Of a stretch of 64,000 bases of DNA, positions 36,194 to 47,143 are shown piece after piece. A model generated the notes under the pieces. The model saw nothing but the letters and a program-made list of their open reading frames with translations, ran no database searches and was not told the DNA's origin. Origin of the DNA: Pezizomycotina sp. ARF18 (taxonomy: Eukaryota > Ascomycota); assembly GCA_002224055.1 (NCBI GenBank), contig AZLU01000098.1, positions 62,001 through 126,000 of the forward strand. The letters are read 5' to 3'. A program made the position numbers and the translations under genes. Position 1 is the first letter of the stretch, and each line of letters opens with the position of its first letter.

Positions 36194-37178
36194 ATGAAGC
36201 TCTCAGTACCCTTTCTCAGCGCCGTTCTCGTGATGGCATCCAGTGCCAGCGCATTCCCGCACCTCGCGAAGAATGACGGCGACTCCTTAACGGATGAACC
36301 CAAGGTCGGCGAGTTTCGACCTGCGGGTCCCAACGACCTGCGCAGCCCTTGCCCCGCCATAAACGCTTTGGGTATGTTACGTTATATTACGTCACGAACC
36401 CCGCACTTTGAGGCTCTTTTTTTACCCCCTCTAAAATTTTCTAACACGTTTACTGCCAGCGAACCACGGCTACCTCCCCGCGACGGCCGCAACATCGACG
36501 AAGAGACCTTCATCGACGTAATTCTCAAGCACATCGGCCTCTCCGCCGACTTCACCGCCGTCCTCGCCAGCAACGCTTTAAAGGTAAACATCCACGACCC
36601 ACCGAGCGAGACCACCCCATAAAGGACTGGCTCGGCATCGGCCGCTCCCTGTTTGGCACCAGACATGAAGGGCAGGTCGATCCTGAGACTAAAAAGCCCG
36701 TCATAAACTCGACAACCTCGACCGCCACGGTGCCATCGAGCACGATATCTCGCTCACGCGCAATGATATCGCGCAGGGTGATAACCACTCGAAGCAGCCG
36801 GCGTTGTTAGAGGAGTTCTTCGCGGCGGCGAAGGACGGGGAGTTTTTGACGAGGGACGATATCGCGGAGTATAGGCGGTTGAGGTACCAGCAGCAGAAAG
36901 ACTGGTACGCAGCGCACCCGGATAAGAAGCTTACCTTTGGTATAAGGGAGGAGATACTTGCGTTTGGGGAGGCTAGTCTGATCGAGGGTATTTTGGGGTG
37001 GGAGTATAAGGATCAGGAGTATAAAATCCCGGTGAAGTACCTTAAGGCTTTTTTTGGGGAGGAGAGACTCCCGCTAGAGGAAGGGTGGACGCCGAGATCG
37101 GGAACAAATGCGCTTGGGATCGCGGAGGGGAATATTGTCCTCGCAGCGATTAAGTGGAAGGCTGGTTTTCTCTCTTAA
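36194..37178 (+). CDS. Secreted heme-thiolate peroxidase (chloroperoxidase family)
   Basis: Chloroperoxidase/unspecific-peroxygenase (Peroxidase_2) family. The start at 36194 gives a signal peptide (MKLSVPFLSAVLVMASSASA). The heme-ligand motif SPCPAIN has its Cys at residue 53. An intron at 36372-36459 (GTATGT...CAG, CTAAC branch site at 36441) splits the codon in INALANHGYLPRDGRNID exactly in phase. Downstream come FIDVILKHIGLSADFTAVL, the second hallmark AIEHDISLTRNDIAQGDNH (Glu of the E-H-D motif is the acid-base residue of the family), a long intact frame to the end (EFLTRDDIAEYRRLRYQQQ, FGEASLIEGILGW, FFGEERLPLEEGW), and TAA at 37178. These enzymes use hydrogen peroxide for halogenation, peroxidation or oxygen transfer. 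Two frame changes lie between 36600 and 36720. Confidence 0.85.
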
Positions 37179-37592
37179 AACGTTTTGACAATAATTTTTC
37201 CGGATTATATTACATAGGAAGCACTATCAATCTTCATAATAATAAGCTCGTATCAACCTCATTTCTAGTCTATAGTTCGAGATACTTATCCGCGAGGACC
37301 AAGTCAGTGTAGTTATCACTAGCAATATTGAAGAAACGCCATGGAGATCTTACAATACTAAATTGAGACGAGAAGTAAAAAAGGGAAGAGAGGAACAATA
37401 GTGGTTTCTTGTTCGCGATAATGAAGGTCATGAAGTGGTATGGAAGACATCCGTCTCATCGGCGACAAGGCAGCCAGATTTTCGTTATAGGTTATGAGGC
37501 ACTTTCCTTCACCGCCCTCAAGAGGTAACGAAGTTACCGCTCGAGCAACGGCGACCCAAAACACCACATTCTCCCGCCGAGATAGGCTTCCA

Positions 37593-38504
37593 CTAACTTT
37601 GACATTCTCTCGCCTTCAAACCTAGCTCCTTGCCTGCGACCGGCGCGCACGAAGAGAGTGCCTCCATAATATCGACCGAGAAGTCTCCGCCGTTCCTAAC
37701 AAGCTCTACAAATTCGGCGTGGTTTCTTTTAACGCCTCGCAGTTGTATGTGCAGTAGCGAGACACCAACTATCTCAATTCTCCGCCCGCCGGGGAGCCGT
37801 GTGTTCGCAGATGTACGAAGCGAGCGCTACGATAGCGGAGGGGAATAGACTATGGAAACCTAATGCCGCCGCTCCGTAAAAGGCGCCGCAACCCGCGTAT
37901 CACGTGGGTCCTAAGCTCCATGTCGCCGAAGATTGCAAGCTTTGTGTGGTGCAGGAGGAGGCCACTGATGTTCAGCCCGCACGGGTGGAGTTCGAGTCGC
38001 GTACCATCGGCCAGAGCTTCGAGCCGTCCAGGTGGTTCACCTTCGGTCGCTTCTTGGAGAAGTGAGATCGGGTGCGGAGGGGGTCGTACCTCATCCATTC
38101 GTCCCACTTCAGCGGAATTCTCTTTCCGGCGGTTAATGAAGTCCGCCGTCTCCTCCAACTGCGGACTGCGTAGTAGCCATTGACTTAGAACTCGATGAAG
38201 CCAATGAATATGGAAGGTTCGACCTCCTTCAGAATAATCGTACGGTTTCTGGATTCGCGCATCTGGTGAGATCTCATGGCCCTGAAGACGAAGGATTGGC
38301 TGGTAAGATGTTCTCCTGGACGTAAAAGGTTTGGGTATTATCGTCGGCGAGGGTGGTAGCGGCAGCATCCGAGCCATCACCGCCGACCACAACAGTAAAA
38401 ACCGGAGAAGAGAGCCAGCTGCGAGAAAAGCAATTTGTCTGGAGTGAGCATCCGTCGATTCTGAAGGTGACTGGAGAGGGATTATAATGCCTGCCTATGT
38501 CCAT
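37593..38504 (-). CDS. BTB/POZ-domain protein, broken frame
   Basis: Starts at the ATG at 38504. BTB landmarks: SSPVFTVVVGGDGSD, DNTQTFYVQENILTSQSFVF (after one frame change), MRESRNRTIILKEVEPSIF, IGFIEF and VNGYYAV, HTKLAIFGDMELRTH, ALASYICEHT, and the C-terminal signature FVELVRNGGDFSVDIMEAL before the stop at 37593. The order and motifs equal those of the other BTB loci in this window, so this is the same family. At least five frame changes. Predicted role: dimerising adaptor, possibly for CUL3; inference from the domain only. The start is convergent-facing relative to the chloroperoxidase 0.4 kb away. Confidence 0.6.
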
Positions 38505-39408
38505 CTTTGCGACCGTTCTTTGCGATTGAACGTTGTTGTATTTGCGAGCTGTAGAAAAGACGAGACGTCAGGATAGAATCATGATGTAGAAAGAACAGAA
38601 GTCGATAGCAAAAAATAAATAAATAAATAAAAAAATAATGATATGAATAAATCTAAATAAATCTAAATAAATCTTTGGAAGCTCCATCCTCCTCAGAGAG
38701 TCTCCAATAAACCAATATTTGCCGAGGATCTTCAAATCGTCCCGAGCAAGACAAAAAGCGTACAGGAGGATGTCGAAGGAGACGACCTCGAAAATTTCGA
38801 GGAACTAAGCAGCGTACATACGCTAATGCGAGGAACCATTATTTATACAATGTAGCCTCCCACCCTCATTTATCGCACCTCCCGCCGTGGACCTATAGTA
38901 ATTCAATGACGAGTCATTCTTTGTCATGTTATTCTTCGTCATTATTCAAGACATTAAACTTAGCTGCAATTGTGGTATACGTGCCTTTGAAAGCGGGGTT
39001 AGCTTATTCACTTACCTAGTAGCTAGAGAGAAGAATCGGGTTCTCCGGAAGCAAAGTTGAATGTGCATTTCGAAGGGTCTATGTTGAGTTGCAGCTGTGA
39101 ATTGTCCTTAAAGGGATCTTGATGTTCTCTTGAGCTAAGTATAGCCATCTGGTATTTTCAACGTTCAGTAACACGGCCTAACTATAATACAAATCGCAGT
39201 GGATTCAGTGGCGCTAGAATTCTTATGAACACTACTTCGGCGAATAGCTTTCTTGTGATTAGACGGGAGCAACTGAGACCACGTTCATCATGAAAGTCAC
39301 CAAGAGATATATAAAAAGAGTTTTGAGGTTCGAGTACACGCCATCTCCAGATATATTTACAGTTGACTCCCAATAATTTCTACTAGGCTCGTGTCGCTTT
39401 GACGTCGA
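38505..39408. other. Intergenic region with AAATAAATC repeats
   Basis: No gene. A simple-sequence block at about 38610-38674 consists of AAAT units followed by three copies of AAATAAATCT. Confidence 0.6.
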
Positions 39409-39790
39409 CTAATAACCCCTCCACATGGCGCTCAGGAGCACCGTGACGACCATATCCTGTTGGTTCCCATCGTATTCCGTGATTTGCTCGCCTACCCAAT
39501 TATCCGGCAGTTCAATTTCTTTCTCCTCGCCACCGTCTGCGTCTACAACCACGTACGCCATCCCGTTCCAACGCGGAACGAGAGTACTTGTGCCGAGAAA
39601 CGTTTGGGATCTGCTCTTCCTGGTCTTCCGGTCCGGTGCTCTCCCTGTCTTGGCCGGTAAACAGGTCGCCGCCGACGATATGTGTGCCAAGATTGTTGTG
39701 GCTAACCACAGTGATCTTGCAGGGTTCGCCGTCAATGAGGATGTAGCTGTCCTCTCAGCGAAGCTCGGAGCGAGAGTAACATTTGGTCAT
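39409..39790 (-). CDS. eIF5A/Hex-1-fold protein without hypusine lysine
   Basis: The minus strand reads FPMTKCYSRSELR, EDSYILIDGEPCKITVVSHN, NLGTHIVGGDLFTG, then in a second frame WNGMAYVVVDADGGEEKEIE, LPDNWVGEQITEYDGNQQDM and VVTVLLSAM, ending at 39409. This follows eIF5A/Hex-1 motif by motif (TYPMQCSALR, ..I.GRPCKIVE, VALDIFTG, DG...DD..LPEG.LG..I, ITVLSAM). In eIF5A the loop after the PCKIVE strand holds the lysine made into hypusine. Here the loop is SHNNLGTHIVG with no lysine, as in the Woronin-body protein Hex-1, which also lacks it. The protein is therefore unlikely to be a translation factor and may be a Hex-1-like or degenerate paralogue. The N terminus is incomplete (no upstream exon found), and the frame changes near 39670 and 39760. 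Confidence 0.55.
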
Positions 39791-41112
39791 TGGAAAGTGG
39801 GGTACTGTATAGAGCTAGATCGGCAGAGAGACAGAATTCTCCAAAAACAAGTTTTCAATACACTTCTCATTGCTAGTAGTAATTCGAGATATGCATTGTC
39901 ACTAACTCAGTTGAGTACATTGCTAAAATATCTCTGACAATGCATTCTCTATGCGTCCTTAACACGAGTGCGTGTTGACCGAAAAGCAGCTTGGAAGCTT
40001 ACTCCAATTGGGAAATTTGATTCCTATTGGATCAAATATTCAGCGTTAAATCATCATCCGCTATATTGGTGAGACCAATTGTCAAGAAGTAGCTAGAACC
40101 CAAAATCAGAGCCAGCATCTTGATCGCCTGCATGATTGACGGCTAAACTATATTAAAGGCTCGCTATTAGCTTGAAGCGCGGTATCTCATTCAGCCTAGT
40201 GCTGCGAGCAACCATACGAGTATCAGCCGCGAGAATCTTAAAACAGAAGCTACAAATCACAATAACCGTGCAGGCAAAACACGTAAGTATCGCGACCTTG
40301 ATATTTTCAGTGTTCAATGTAGGACCGATCGCTACCTGAAGCAAAGCTATATGGCTAAAACTCTTGAGGAAGTTGAGATATTTTAAGACCACGATAGCAT
40401 TCACCGGCATGTTATAGGCGCGCGGGATAAAGGCCGAGGTCGGACTTATCCTGGAAAATCGTTACTTTAATGAAGCTCTCCAAGTAAAGTCCTCGAGGCA
40501 ACCTCAATTCAGGTTAAACTACTAGTTTCGCCGAACCGAAAGCTGCTCCAACAGCGGCTTTGAACTAATAAGTATACCAAGTGTCATTTACACTGCCCGA
40601 TAATTTCACGCTAGTGCAAGCACTCGGTACATCACACCTTCGCCAGTTGTATGAAGTTGGATGTATTGGTACGCGCCGTCGCGCTCTCAACTTGTTCCCG
40701 TGATAGCTGTTAACAGCCAATTTTCGCGAGACGAGAACTTCCTAACCGTTTTGTAGTAGCACGAAAATACCAAAGCAACGTTGGCGCCGATTTCTAGGTT
40801 CAAAAACGTCTGTTCCAACAAAGGCTGTGCAATGACCAGCAGGTATCAATTGTGGGCGAACATTCAGGTGCAAACCGCACGGTATCTGAGTTCCTTAACA
40901 TTAGCTACTTGCAATTAACCGTCCAAGTTTCGAAGGCCATCTTGTCGCAGTTGTCGCGCGACTTGCTACCGCCAAAACAACGCTATGATAGTTTGAAAAT
41001 ACAAAATGATATGATAGCATGCTAATAGGCACAATGGCGCAGAAGGTAAAGATGAGGTCGTGAAGCTACAACTAAAGGCATTACTGCATGCGTAGCTATA
41101 GCTATCTTTGTC
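39791..41112. other. Intergenic region
   Basis: 1.3 kb, AT-rich, no gene recognised. Confidence 0.4.
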
Positions 41113-41120
41113 TATATAAG
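41113..41120 (+). promoter_or_regulatory. TATA-like element of the first cysteine-rich gene
   Basis: TATATAAG about 170 bases before the ATG at 41288. Confidence 0.45.
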
Positions 41121-41287
41121 GGCCGTGTGTTCTTCCCATTTCCCATCAGAATCACCATTCGAAAAAACATCGATCCTAGATACTCAGAGTGCTTCAAGTT
41201 CCCCAAAAAGCCCCTTTTCAATCTCCATACATCTCTGTCACTAGTTCCCTTCATAAAACGCTCACCCGTTCGAACGAATTCGATATA

Positions 41288-41712
41288 ATGAAGTTCTCCA
41301 CCGCCGTGTCTTCCACTCTCCTCTTCGTGGGAATCGCTTTAGCAGCTCCCGCTCCTTTCCCGGCCGCCAAGGATCATTGCGTGGTTGTAAAGAAGGGTAT
41401 ACGGAAGTTATGTGCAATGAGTCCCACGACAACTGGACTAAAGCCACGGAATGTAAGTGACAATGTCGATAGGTTTTTGATTCCCTTCGAAGATAATATA
41501 GCTAATGACCTTACCCTTTTATTCTCAAACAAATGAAGGCGTCGATAAATGTGAGGAGTCCCCCTTTCACGACAAACGCATGTGCTGTAAAAACAGCAAG
41601 GCTGTAAGTTCTTCCTAATCCACCCTCCCAGCGGCGCACATTTACCCTTGATTAGCTTAAGCTAACTTCTTTTAAGAATTACGCTACTGTTTGGAACTGT
41701 TACCGTCCTTGA
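41288..41712 (+). CDS. Cysteine-rich secreted protein, family member 1
   Basis: Three-exon gene: 41288-41452, 41539-41603, 41677-41712. The ATG at 41288 opens a signal peptide (MKFSTAVSSTLLFVGIALAA). The mature part includes EGYTEVMCNESHDNW, CVDKCEESPFHDK, RMCCKNSKA and, in exon 3, NYATVWNCYRP before TGA. Intron 1 (GTAAGT) splits a Cys codon; intron 2 (GTAAGT...TTTTAAG) falls just after the CC-K motif. The same two positions are used in the genes at 42.3 and 44.4 kb. About eight cysteines in roughly 75 mature residues imply several disulfides and extracellular action. The first exon is not in one frame throughout. I know no named family with this pattern. Confidence 0.65.
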
Positions 41713-41825
41713 GAAATCAACCTACGGGATTTCGATTGAGGGCCTGCCAGTGCGGATTTCTAACCGTAAACAAACCGCCCGAGTCAAATGGTCTGATATC
41801 CTTTTTGATAACTACGGATCTTTGG

Positions 41826-41849
41826 TTTTTTTTTTTTTTTTTTTTTTTT
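41826..41849 (+). repeat. Poly(T) tract, 24 bases
   Basis: T24 beginning 114 bases after the stop of the first cysteine-rich gene. Confidence 0.9.
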
Positions 41850-42347
41850 CTATTACTAGTTTTTCTTATGTCTCATTGCAGATATGTGTCCAGGTGCTTA
41901 TCCCGTTAGTTCCGTTTTCTTTGACTGTGGTCTGTTAGTCTTTCAGTTATGCTTATACTCCACATTTTATATGAGTGGGAGCTGGTCTCCAGTAGTTACC
42001 TATATCTGACTATAATTACACTTTAACCTGCTTTTATATCTAGAATCTGTGTACAGCCTATATTGATATAGATCTTATTCTTGAGTTCAACTTGAGTCTG
42101 TGCGGCCTAGGGCCATGACAATCTCGATCAATCATTGATGGTTGATTGTATGGCTTGTTTTAGAGATCGAATAGCGAATTATTCAATAGTCAACGTCATA
42201 TGAAGAATTATATAACATAATCCAAAGTAATCCAAGTAGATTCTGAAGTTCACGGCCATCACGATTTCTCTATTCAAAGAGCCGAGTGCTCTCCTTCCCT
42301 CGTATCATTGCCTCCATCAACAACTTAACCATCTCTTCGACAGCAAA

Positions 42348-42847
42348 ATAAGCTGTTCGTCATCTCTGTGTCCTCTCTCTTCCTCGCGAGTGTGGCCTCC
42401 GCGGCGTCACCACCGCTTTCGAAGCCCTTATTTCTAGTTGTCCTGTTGGCACTTCTCAAGTTATGTGTCTGAACTATGACGGCAAGACGAAGGTGGCTTA
42501 TGAACGTAAGTAAAGCCCAATATCTTCCCAAACGACCAGCGTCCCGCGCAACATAATACCGATCCGCCCTTCTTTGTAACAAAAGGTATCGACGCGCCAG
42601 ACGGCGAGACCAAAGAGAACACGTGGGAAGGGCAAAATATCATTTGTGCTGCAGGGATCAAGTAGACCTAAGTGTTTGTTGAACTTTCTTTCTCTTGAGA
42701 TAAAACTGGGTCAAGGCAAATTTGTGGTCTGGTATGTTTTCACCCACGTAACTAATTAACTTGACTCTTCAGCACTGGAGCAAGGGCGCTGGCTGCGAAG
42801 TTTATACTGGTATTGGTGTAGAGACGATGAACTGGAATAACCAGTGA
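42348..42847 (+). CDS. Cysteine-rich secreted protein, family member 2 (divergent)
   Basis: Recognised by architecture: a leader (KLFVISVSSLFLASVASAA), then CPVGTSQVMCLNYDGKT, a GTAAGT donor at 42506 with its acceptor at 42585, exon 2 carrying KYHLCCRDQVD (compare KYHVCCKHQYW in the third gene), a second intron 42662-42772, and exon 3 HWSKGAGCEVYTGIGVETMN to TGA 42847. No ATG is seen where the other two genes have one, directly before the leader, and frames do not agree across exon 1 and 2. It may be a decayed copy. Exon order, leader and CC motif make common descent with its neighbours likely. Confidence 0.5.
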
Positions 42848-44416
42848 GTCCTATCCTCCAAGACAATACCGGAACCTTGGAGAAAGGGGATGGGGATGAT
42901 TCTATTTCACCCTGGAGGAATATGTCTTCCTTCTGACACCATAGAAAAGTTACTTAAGTAGTCACTTCTGTGTTGTTTTGCATGATTTCTTCTATCCTAT
43001 ATCCTTATGCTTTATTTAATTACCGCTCGGCCTCCTACAGCCGCATGTACATGCCACTCACCGCCAGCGCTAGGAAAGCAATGCTATGGTTTGCTTTTAC
43101 GGGGCTTATTCGGTTCATAGTAATAACAATTTGTATTATAAAAATGCTGGAACTGGTGGGTCGTGAGATAGTAATGTTTAATTCGATCGAGTCATCATGT
43201 TCTAAAAGAGCTTGTCTGCAGATCTGCTTAACTTCAGTTCGCTCTTTCAAGACATACTTGCCTAGGGATGGGTGACATAATATAATAGACTCGAGGTCGA
43301 TTGTCAGGAGTGGTTATATACTCTGTGATATCCCAAGGTGGGAATTTCGATGCCAGGGGAACATTGAAGCTGGCGGCAGATTCTATATAGAACTAAACCA
43401 AACCAAGCACTGTATGGATTATCATCGTACGCGACCAAGTCTTTCAGACCAAGGAATCAATTAATGAAGTGAGGTGCCGCAACAAAAGGGAAATAGACAA
43501 AGCCGCGACACAAAGGAAGTCAGATTCCTTTCGGGCATCGTGGTGGCGTTTTTACCAAAGCGCATCGTCAGCCCGTAACGAGAAAGAGCAATGATTATGG
43601 ATGAATCGGAAATCGGAATTGCTACTTCTTGAAAAAAAAAAAAATTTTTTTTAAATATAATAAAAAAAAACAGTGAAGCCAAAAAGGGGAAATTTCAGTG
43701 TATCAGCCTAAAGGTTTCGGGATAGTCTAATCGATGGCAGTGCGGAATCTGGTATTATACTAGTACCCGAGAAGGGAAAATCAAAATCAGTGTAACACGG
43801 GCTACTAGTAGAGTAAATCATTAGCTTTGTATTAGTATAAGAAACCGTGCGATATTGTGAAAGAGTCAGACAATCCATCGAACAGAATCAAATTGATATA
43901 CGCATTCATAAGCAATTTCTAACCAGTCAAATTAAAGTATAGGACTGCGAAATTCTGAACCCAATACCGATATCGCGATACGATGCAATACGATATAGCA
44001 AAAAGCTCGACCTGAAAGTCCCCAACGCCCGGGGCCCACGCCGGGGAAGAGCTCATGGCAGAATCATTGATATATTTCCACGCGGCAGTATCAATCAATC
44101 ACTAAATGCATCTTTTTCAGTGCCCGGAACCGAGCCATTCCATGTTGAACAGGTACACTAAGGACGGCTACCCCAAGTGTGAAATCCACGTTCACGATAA
44201 TAGAGTTTTCGACGACGTCGATTCAAGCTATTAGTCGGCCGTCTTCCTCCTCGCAGCACCATCATCATAACCATCATCGTCCAGATCATTCTGCCAGCAT
44301 AGAAAAAATACTACATACAAACTGCCATAGTCCCCATCTACGATTTCTCAGATTATCGACACAATAACTCCTCAACGGCAGCTATTTCATACATCACATC
44401 CTCTGTATCCCCTAAA
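42848..44416. other. Intergenic region
   Basis: 1.6 kb between members 2 and 3 of the cysteine-rich family. No gene recognised. An A13-T8 inverted simple sequence lies near 43632-43655. Confidence 0.4.
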
Positions 44417-44974
44417 ATGAAGTTTTCCATCTCAATTTCCCCTATCCTCTTCCTCGCAGAAATTGCTTTGGCGGTCCCCGCCCCTGCTCCCGCCACGGCC
44501 CTGGTACGCTCGTGGCCCGTCGCAAAGACCTATGCGGCAGCGGCTACACTGAATACTACTGCTATTACTATGGAGATCACGGAAAGCCTTTCCGTAATTA
44601 CGGCCCGATATATGGCGAGGATTGTAAGTGAAAATTACTATTGCTGTTTGCTGTTTCGGGCAATTTTTCATCACATTGTATGGGAAACGTACGATTTTGC
44701 AGATTAATAAAATGGAAGCTACAAGTATCCCTTTTCTACATTAACAAAACAGGCCACGAACCTGGTCCAGCTGACCCTCAGAGTGGTTACAAATACCATG
44801 TGTGTTGCAAGCATCAATACTGGGTAAGTCATTTTTAAATCCGTTTTGCTTGGTTGAACATACTGTATTATTGGTCTCGGCAGCGCGCTAACATCGGGCC
44901 TCGGTTTCTTCCTTCTGTTCTTTTAGGAATCTATAAATGTCTGGGACTGCGAAAAATTAGATGACTCGGCTTGA
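44417..44974 (+). CDS. Cysteine-rich secreted protein, family member 3
   Basis: Three exons: 44417-44623, 44753-44823, 44927-44974. The signal peptide is MKFSISISPILFLAEIALAV. The mature part reads DLCGSGYTEYYCYYYGDHGK, YGPIYGED, then across intron 1 CHEPGPADPQSGYKY, HVCCKHQYW, and exon 3 ESINVWDCEKLDDSA to TGA at 44974. Intron 1 (GTAAGT at 44624) splits a Cys codon and intron 2 (GTAAGT at 44824) follows the CC-K motif, exactly as in member 1. Conserved marks with member 1 are GYTE-x2-C, CCK and VW-(N/D)-C. The mature part is Tyr/Gly-rich. The leader and mature exon 1 are not in one frame in this assembly. Confidence 0.65.
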
Positions 44975-45275
44975 TCCTTAGCAGGGCTTTTCAGCTTGAA
45001 GGTCGATAAAGGCCGCCTCAACCGCAGAATGAAGCGATATATATATGTGCAATTCATATTACAGCACGATCCTTGTTGAACTAGGGTACCGTTTCTTTCA
45101 AACGGACCTGTTTTAGATGCTTTCCGTTTAACTGTTATTTACCTTTTGGATAATTGTGATTTCTAAGTTACTCTGTGGTCTACGGTACACATATATGCAT
45201 GTACTGACGACGCACAGCTTGGAGGCTATGTGCAATTACAATTATATTAGGGTTCAATGCATTTCATCTTAACTG

Positions 45276-45460
45276 ACATATTTGTTATGCTTGATTGATT
45301 GATTGATTGATCTTATTTAACGTCCGGGTACTAGATACATGTTTATGCGCCGACGGATTCTATCGTGAGACGCGATGTCCGTGAGCTCACCGTGTCTATC
45401 GGGATGGCTGAACAGCCATCCCCAAGTTAACCCTTTTGAAGGTGATACATATTTGCTATG
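45276..45460 (-). mobile_element. SINE-like retroposon, shorter copy, with target-site duplication
   Basis: On the minus strand the element (45290-45446) has a body ending in CATAAACATGTATCTAGTAC, then CCGGACGTTAAATAAGA, then a TCAA tail of seven units. It is flanked by ACATATTTGTTATG (45276-45289) and ACATATTTGCTATG (45447-45460), a 14-base duplication with one mismatch. It shares its 3' half and a GCGTCTC-A region with the copy at 48.9 kb but lacks about 45 bases inside. A short body, simple-repeat tail and target duplication fit a SINE or other non-autonomous LINE-mobilised element. The element lies just downstream of the intact BTB gene. Confidence 0.6.
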
Positions 45461-45617
45461 AGTATCCCTAATAAATGGCACGTCAACACACCCGATTCGA
45501 GGAAAGGTCCTGGGCCGTTGCAATCCTAATGAGTTCAATATTCGCTGCTTACATGTACATGTATAAGTACAGAACGCTGCAGAATTTTTAAGTCCGTTTA
45601 TACTCCAGCCTCCCCAT

Positions 45618-46466
45618 CTATCCGAGACGATGCCTTTTCCTGTGCATGATCGCCGGTTGAACGATGGTAGTTGGAGCCGGTTCCTTGCGAACATTTACCA
45701 CAGCATTCATAAGATCCAGAATAAATTTTCCCCCTTCCGCTTGCAAATCCTTGAACTCTTGATGCGACATCAACTTTTCGATATTTTTCGCGCAGTACGT
45801 CGCTATTCTGTTTCTTATCTTGTCGTTTTCGGGCGTATGACTGTAGATATAGCGGATTGATCCAGCGATTTCATTGACCCACTTGCGCGGGTCGACATCC
45901 GCCTCCCCGTCGAGAATAAATTTTAGGCCTATGAGAAGGTGGTCGATTTCTTCGAGGACATACTTGGATAGATCCTGGGCGTTGTATGTATCCGCAAAGA
46001 TGTAAACTTTGCAGTGGTCGAGTAGATCCTCCTCGAAGGATTCGTCTTTGCCGCGCTTGGCAATTTTTATCGAGCTCAGAGGGGCGGAGCTGCCTGCCGC
46101 TTCACTTAGGGGTTTTAAGCTCGATGTGCTGCCCTTAGACGGTTGCTGTTCAGACGCAGCACCATTCGCTGCGTTTCCGTCATGGGATTTTAGTTCGACA
46201 TCGATAGTGGAACCCGGTAAAGTGTATTTCCCCGCCATTGCGAATTCAACGAAATAAACAAAAGTATCTGGGGTAACTTCGCTCAAGACTACTTTTTTCT
46301 CGATGGTCTCTTGCATCCCGTTTGAGACGAGTGCTGCTAATGTAGGCGATTCTTTGACAACGAAGGCCTTGTGTACCTGGTAGGTTTCGATGTCATTGTC
46401 CTTGCCGACAACAAACTCCACCAGTTCTGATCGAAGACAGCTGTACATATATTGGCGCGTCGGCAT
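45618..46466 (-). CDS. BTB/POZ-domain protein (intact, 282 aa)
   Basis: One continuous 282-codon frame. The BTB domain spans about residues 12-90: LRSELVEFVVGKDNDIETYQ, VHKAFVVKESPTLAALVSNG, VVLSEVTPDTFVYFVEFAMA, GKYTLPGS. A Ser/Ala/Gly-rich acidic linker follows (residues ~90-145), then FEEDLLDHCKVYIFADTYNA and a helical C-terminal region (NEIAGSIRYIYSHTPENDKI, FKDLQAEGGKFILDLMNAVV) ending in a basic MHRKRHRLG tail. No BACK, Kelch or MATH repeats are visible. It is the reference copy for the five other BTB loci. Likely a soluble dimerising adaptor; CUL3 binding is inference. It lies 0.7 kb downstream of another BTB gene on the same strand. Confidence 0.85.
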   Translation of the reverse strand: MPTRQYMYSCLRSELVEFVVGKDNDIETYQVHKAFVVKESPTLAALVSNGMQETIEKKVVLSEVTPDTFVYFVEFAMAGKYTLPGSTIDVELKSHDGNAANGAASEQQPSKGSTSSLKPLSEAAGSSAPLSSIKIAKRGKDESFEEDLLDHCKVYIFADTYNAQDLSKYVLEEIDHLLIGLKFILDGEADVDPRKWVNEIAGSIRYIYSHTPENDKIRNRIATYCAKNIEKLMSHQEFKDLQAEGGKFILDLMNAVVNVRKEPAPTTIVQPAIMHRKRHRLG

Positions 46467-47143
46467 CCAAAGATAATTGATTCAATTAGTATACTCGCTG
46501 GATAATTACGCGTAGTCCATCAGATCCGGCAGGTACGAACGAATAAAAGGGGAAGGGGAAGGGTGTCAATACTCCCGGAAGTGATACTCCATGATCGCCC
46601 TCGGGCTTCTGTTATTATTCGGTAAACTCAGACCTGAGGAGGTGTACGATACAGATAGAGGCACTGCGAGTTCCTATTTTCGTCGATGATGTAATGAGTA
46701 AGCGATGCTCTGATACGTTCTCAGTTATTGGAACTCTTTCTGACGGGACCAAAAGAAAGATGGCAGAGAATTTGACTATCGGAGCACTGTGTGGTATAGT
46801 GGATAACTTAGTGGATTGAATGAGCTAGAGATGGGGGATGTAGTCCCCATTATATACACAATAACACGGTGCTCCCGGATCCCACATCGACTTTAGTTAT
46901 AGAATTTTCGGACACTTTCAACCAAAGTCGCCTAAGCGAACCACCTTACTCAGCAAATATCTTAACCCAAAATGTGCTGGTCTAGGTCGCAATGACAGCA
47001 TACACATGCCGTAAATTATGCCACAAGGAGCTATGTGTCGCTAACTAGACTAATGCTTTTAAAAATTATAGTAAACGCAATGATGGATTTGTTTCTCGGT
47101 ACCCATTAAATAGTATATATTCACCTCCGAGTTGCGGGTCCGG
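46467..47143. other. Intergenic between tandem BTB genes
   Basis: No gene. This is the likely promoter of the intact BTB gene; TATATACACAATA lies near 46852. Confidence 0.5.

Noticed and set aside
37850-38392. 180-codon minus-strand frame as a gene of its own
   Set aside because: It is one of several frames of the broken BTB gene; parts of it carry BTB motifs and parts are out of frame.
45317-45694. 125-codon minus-strand frame
   Set aside because: It runs through the SINE-like element and the end of the BTB gene; no protein-like motif.
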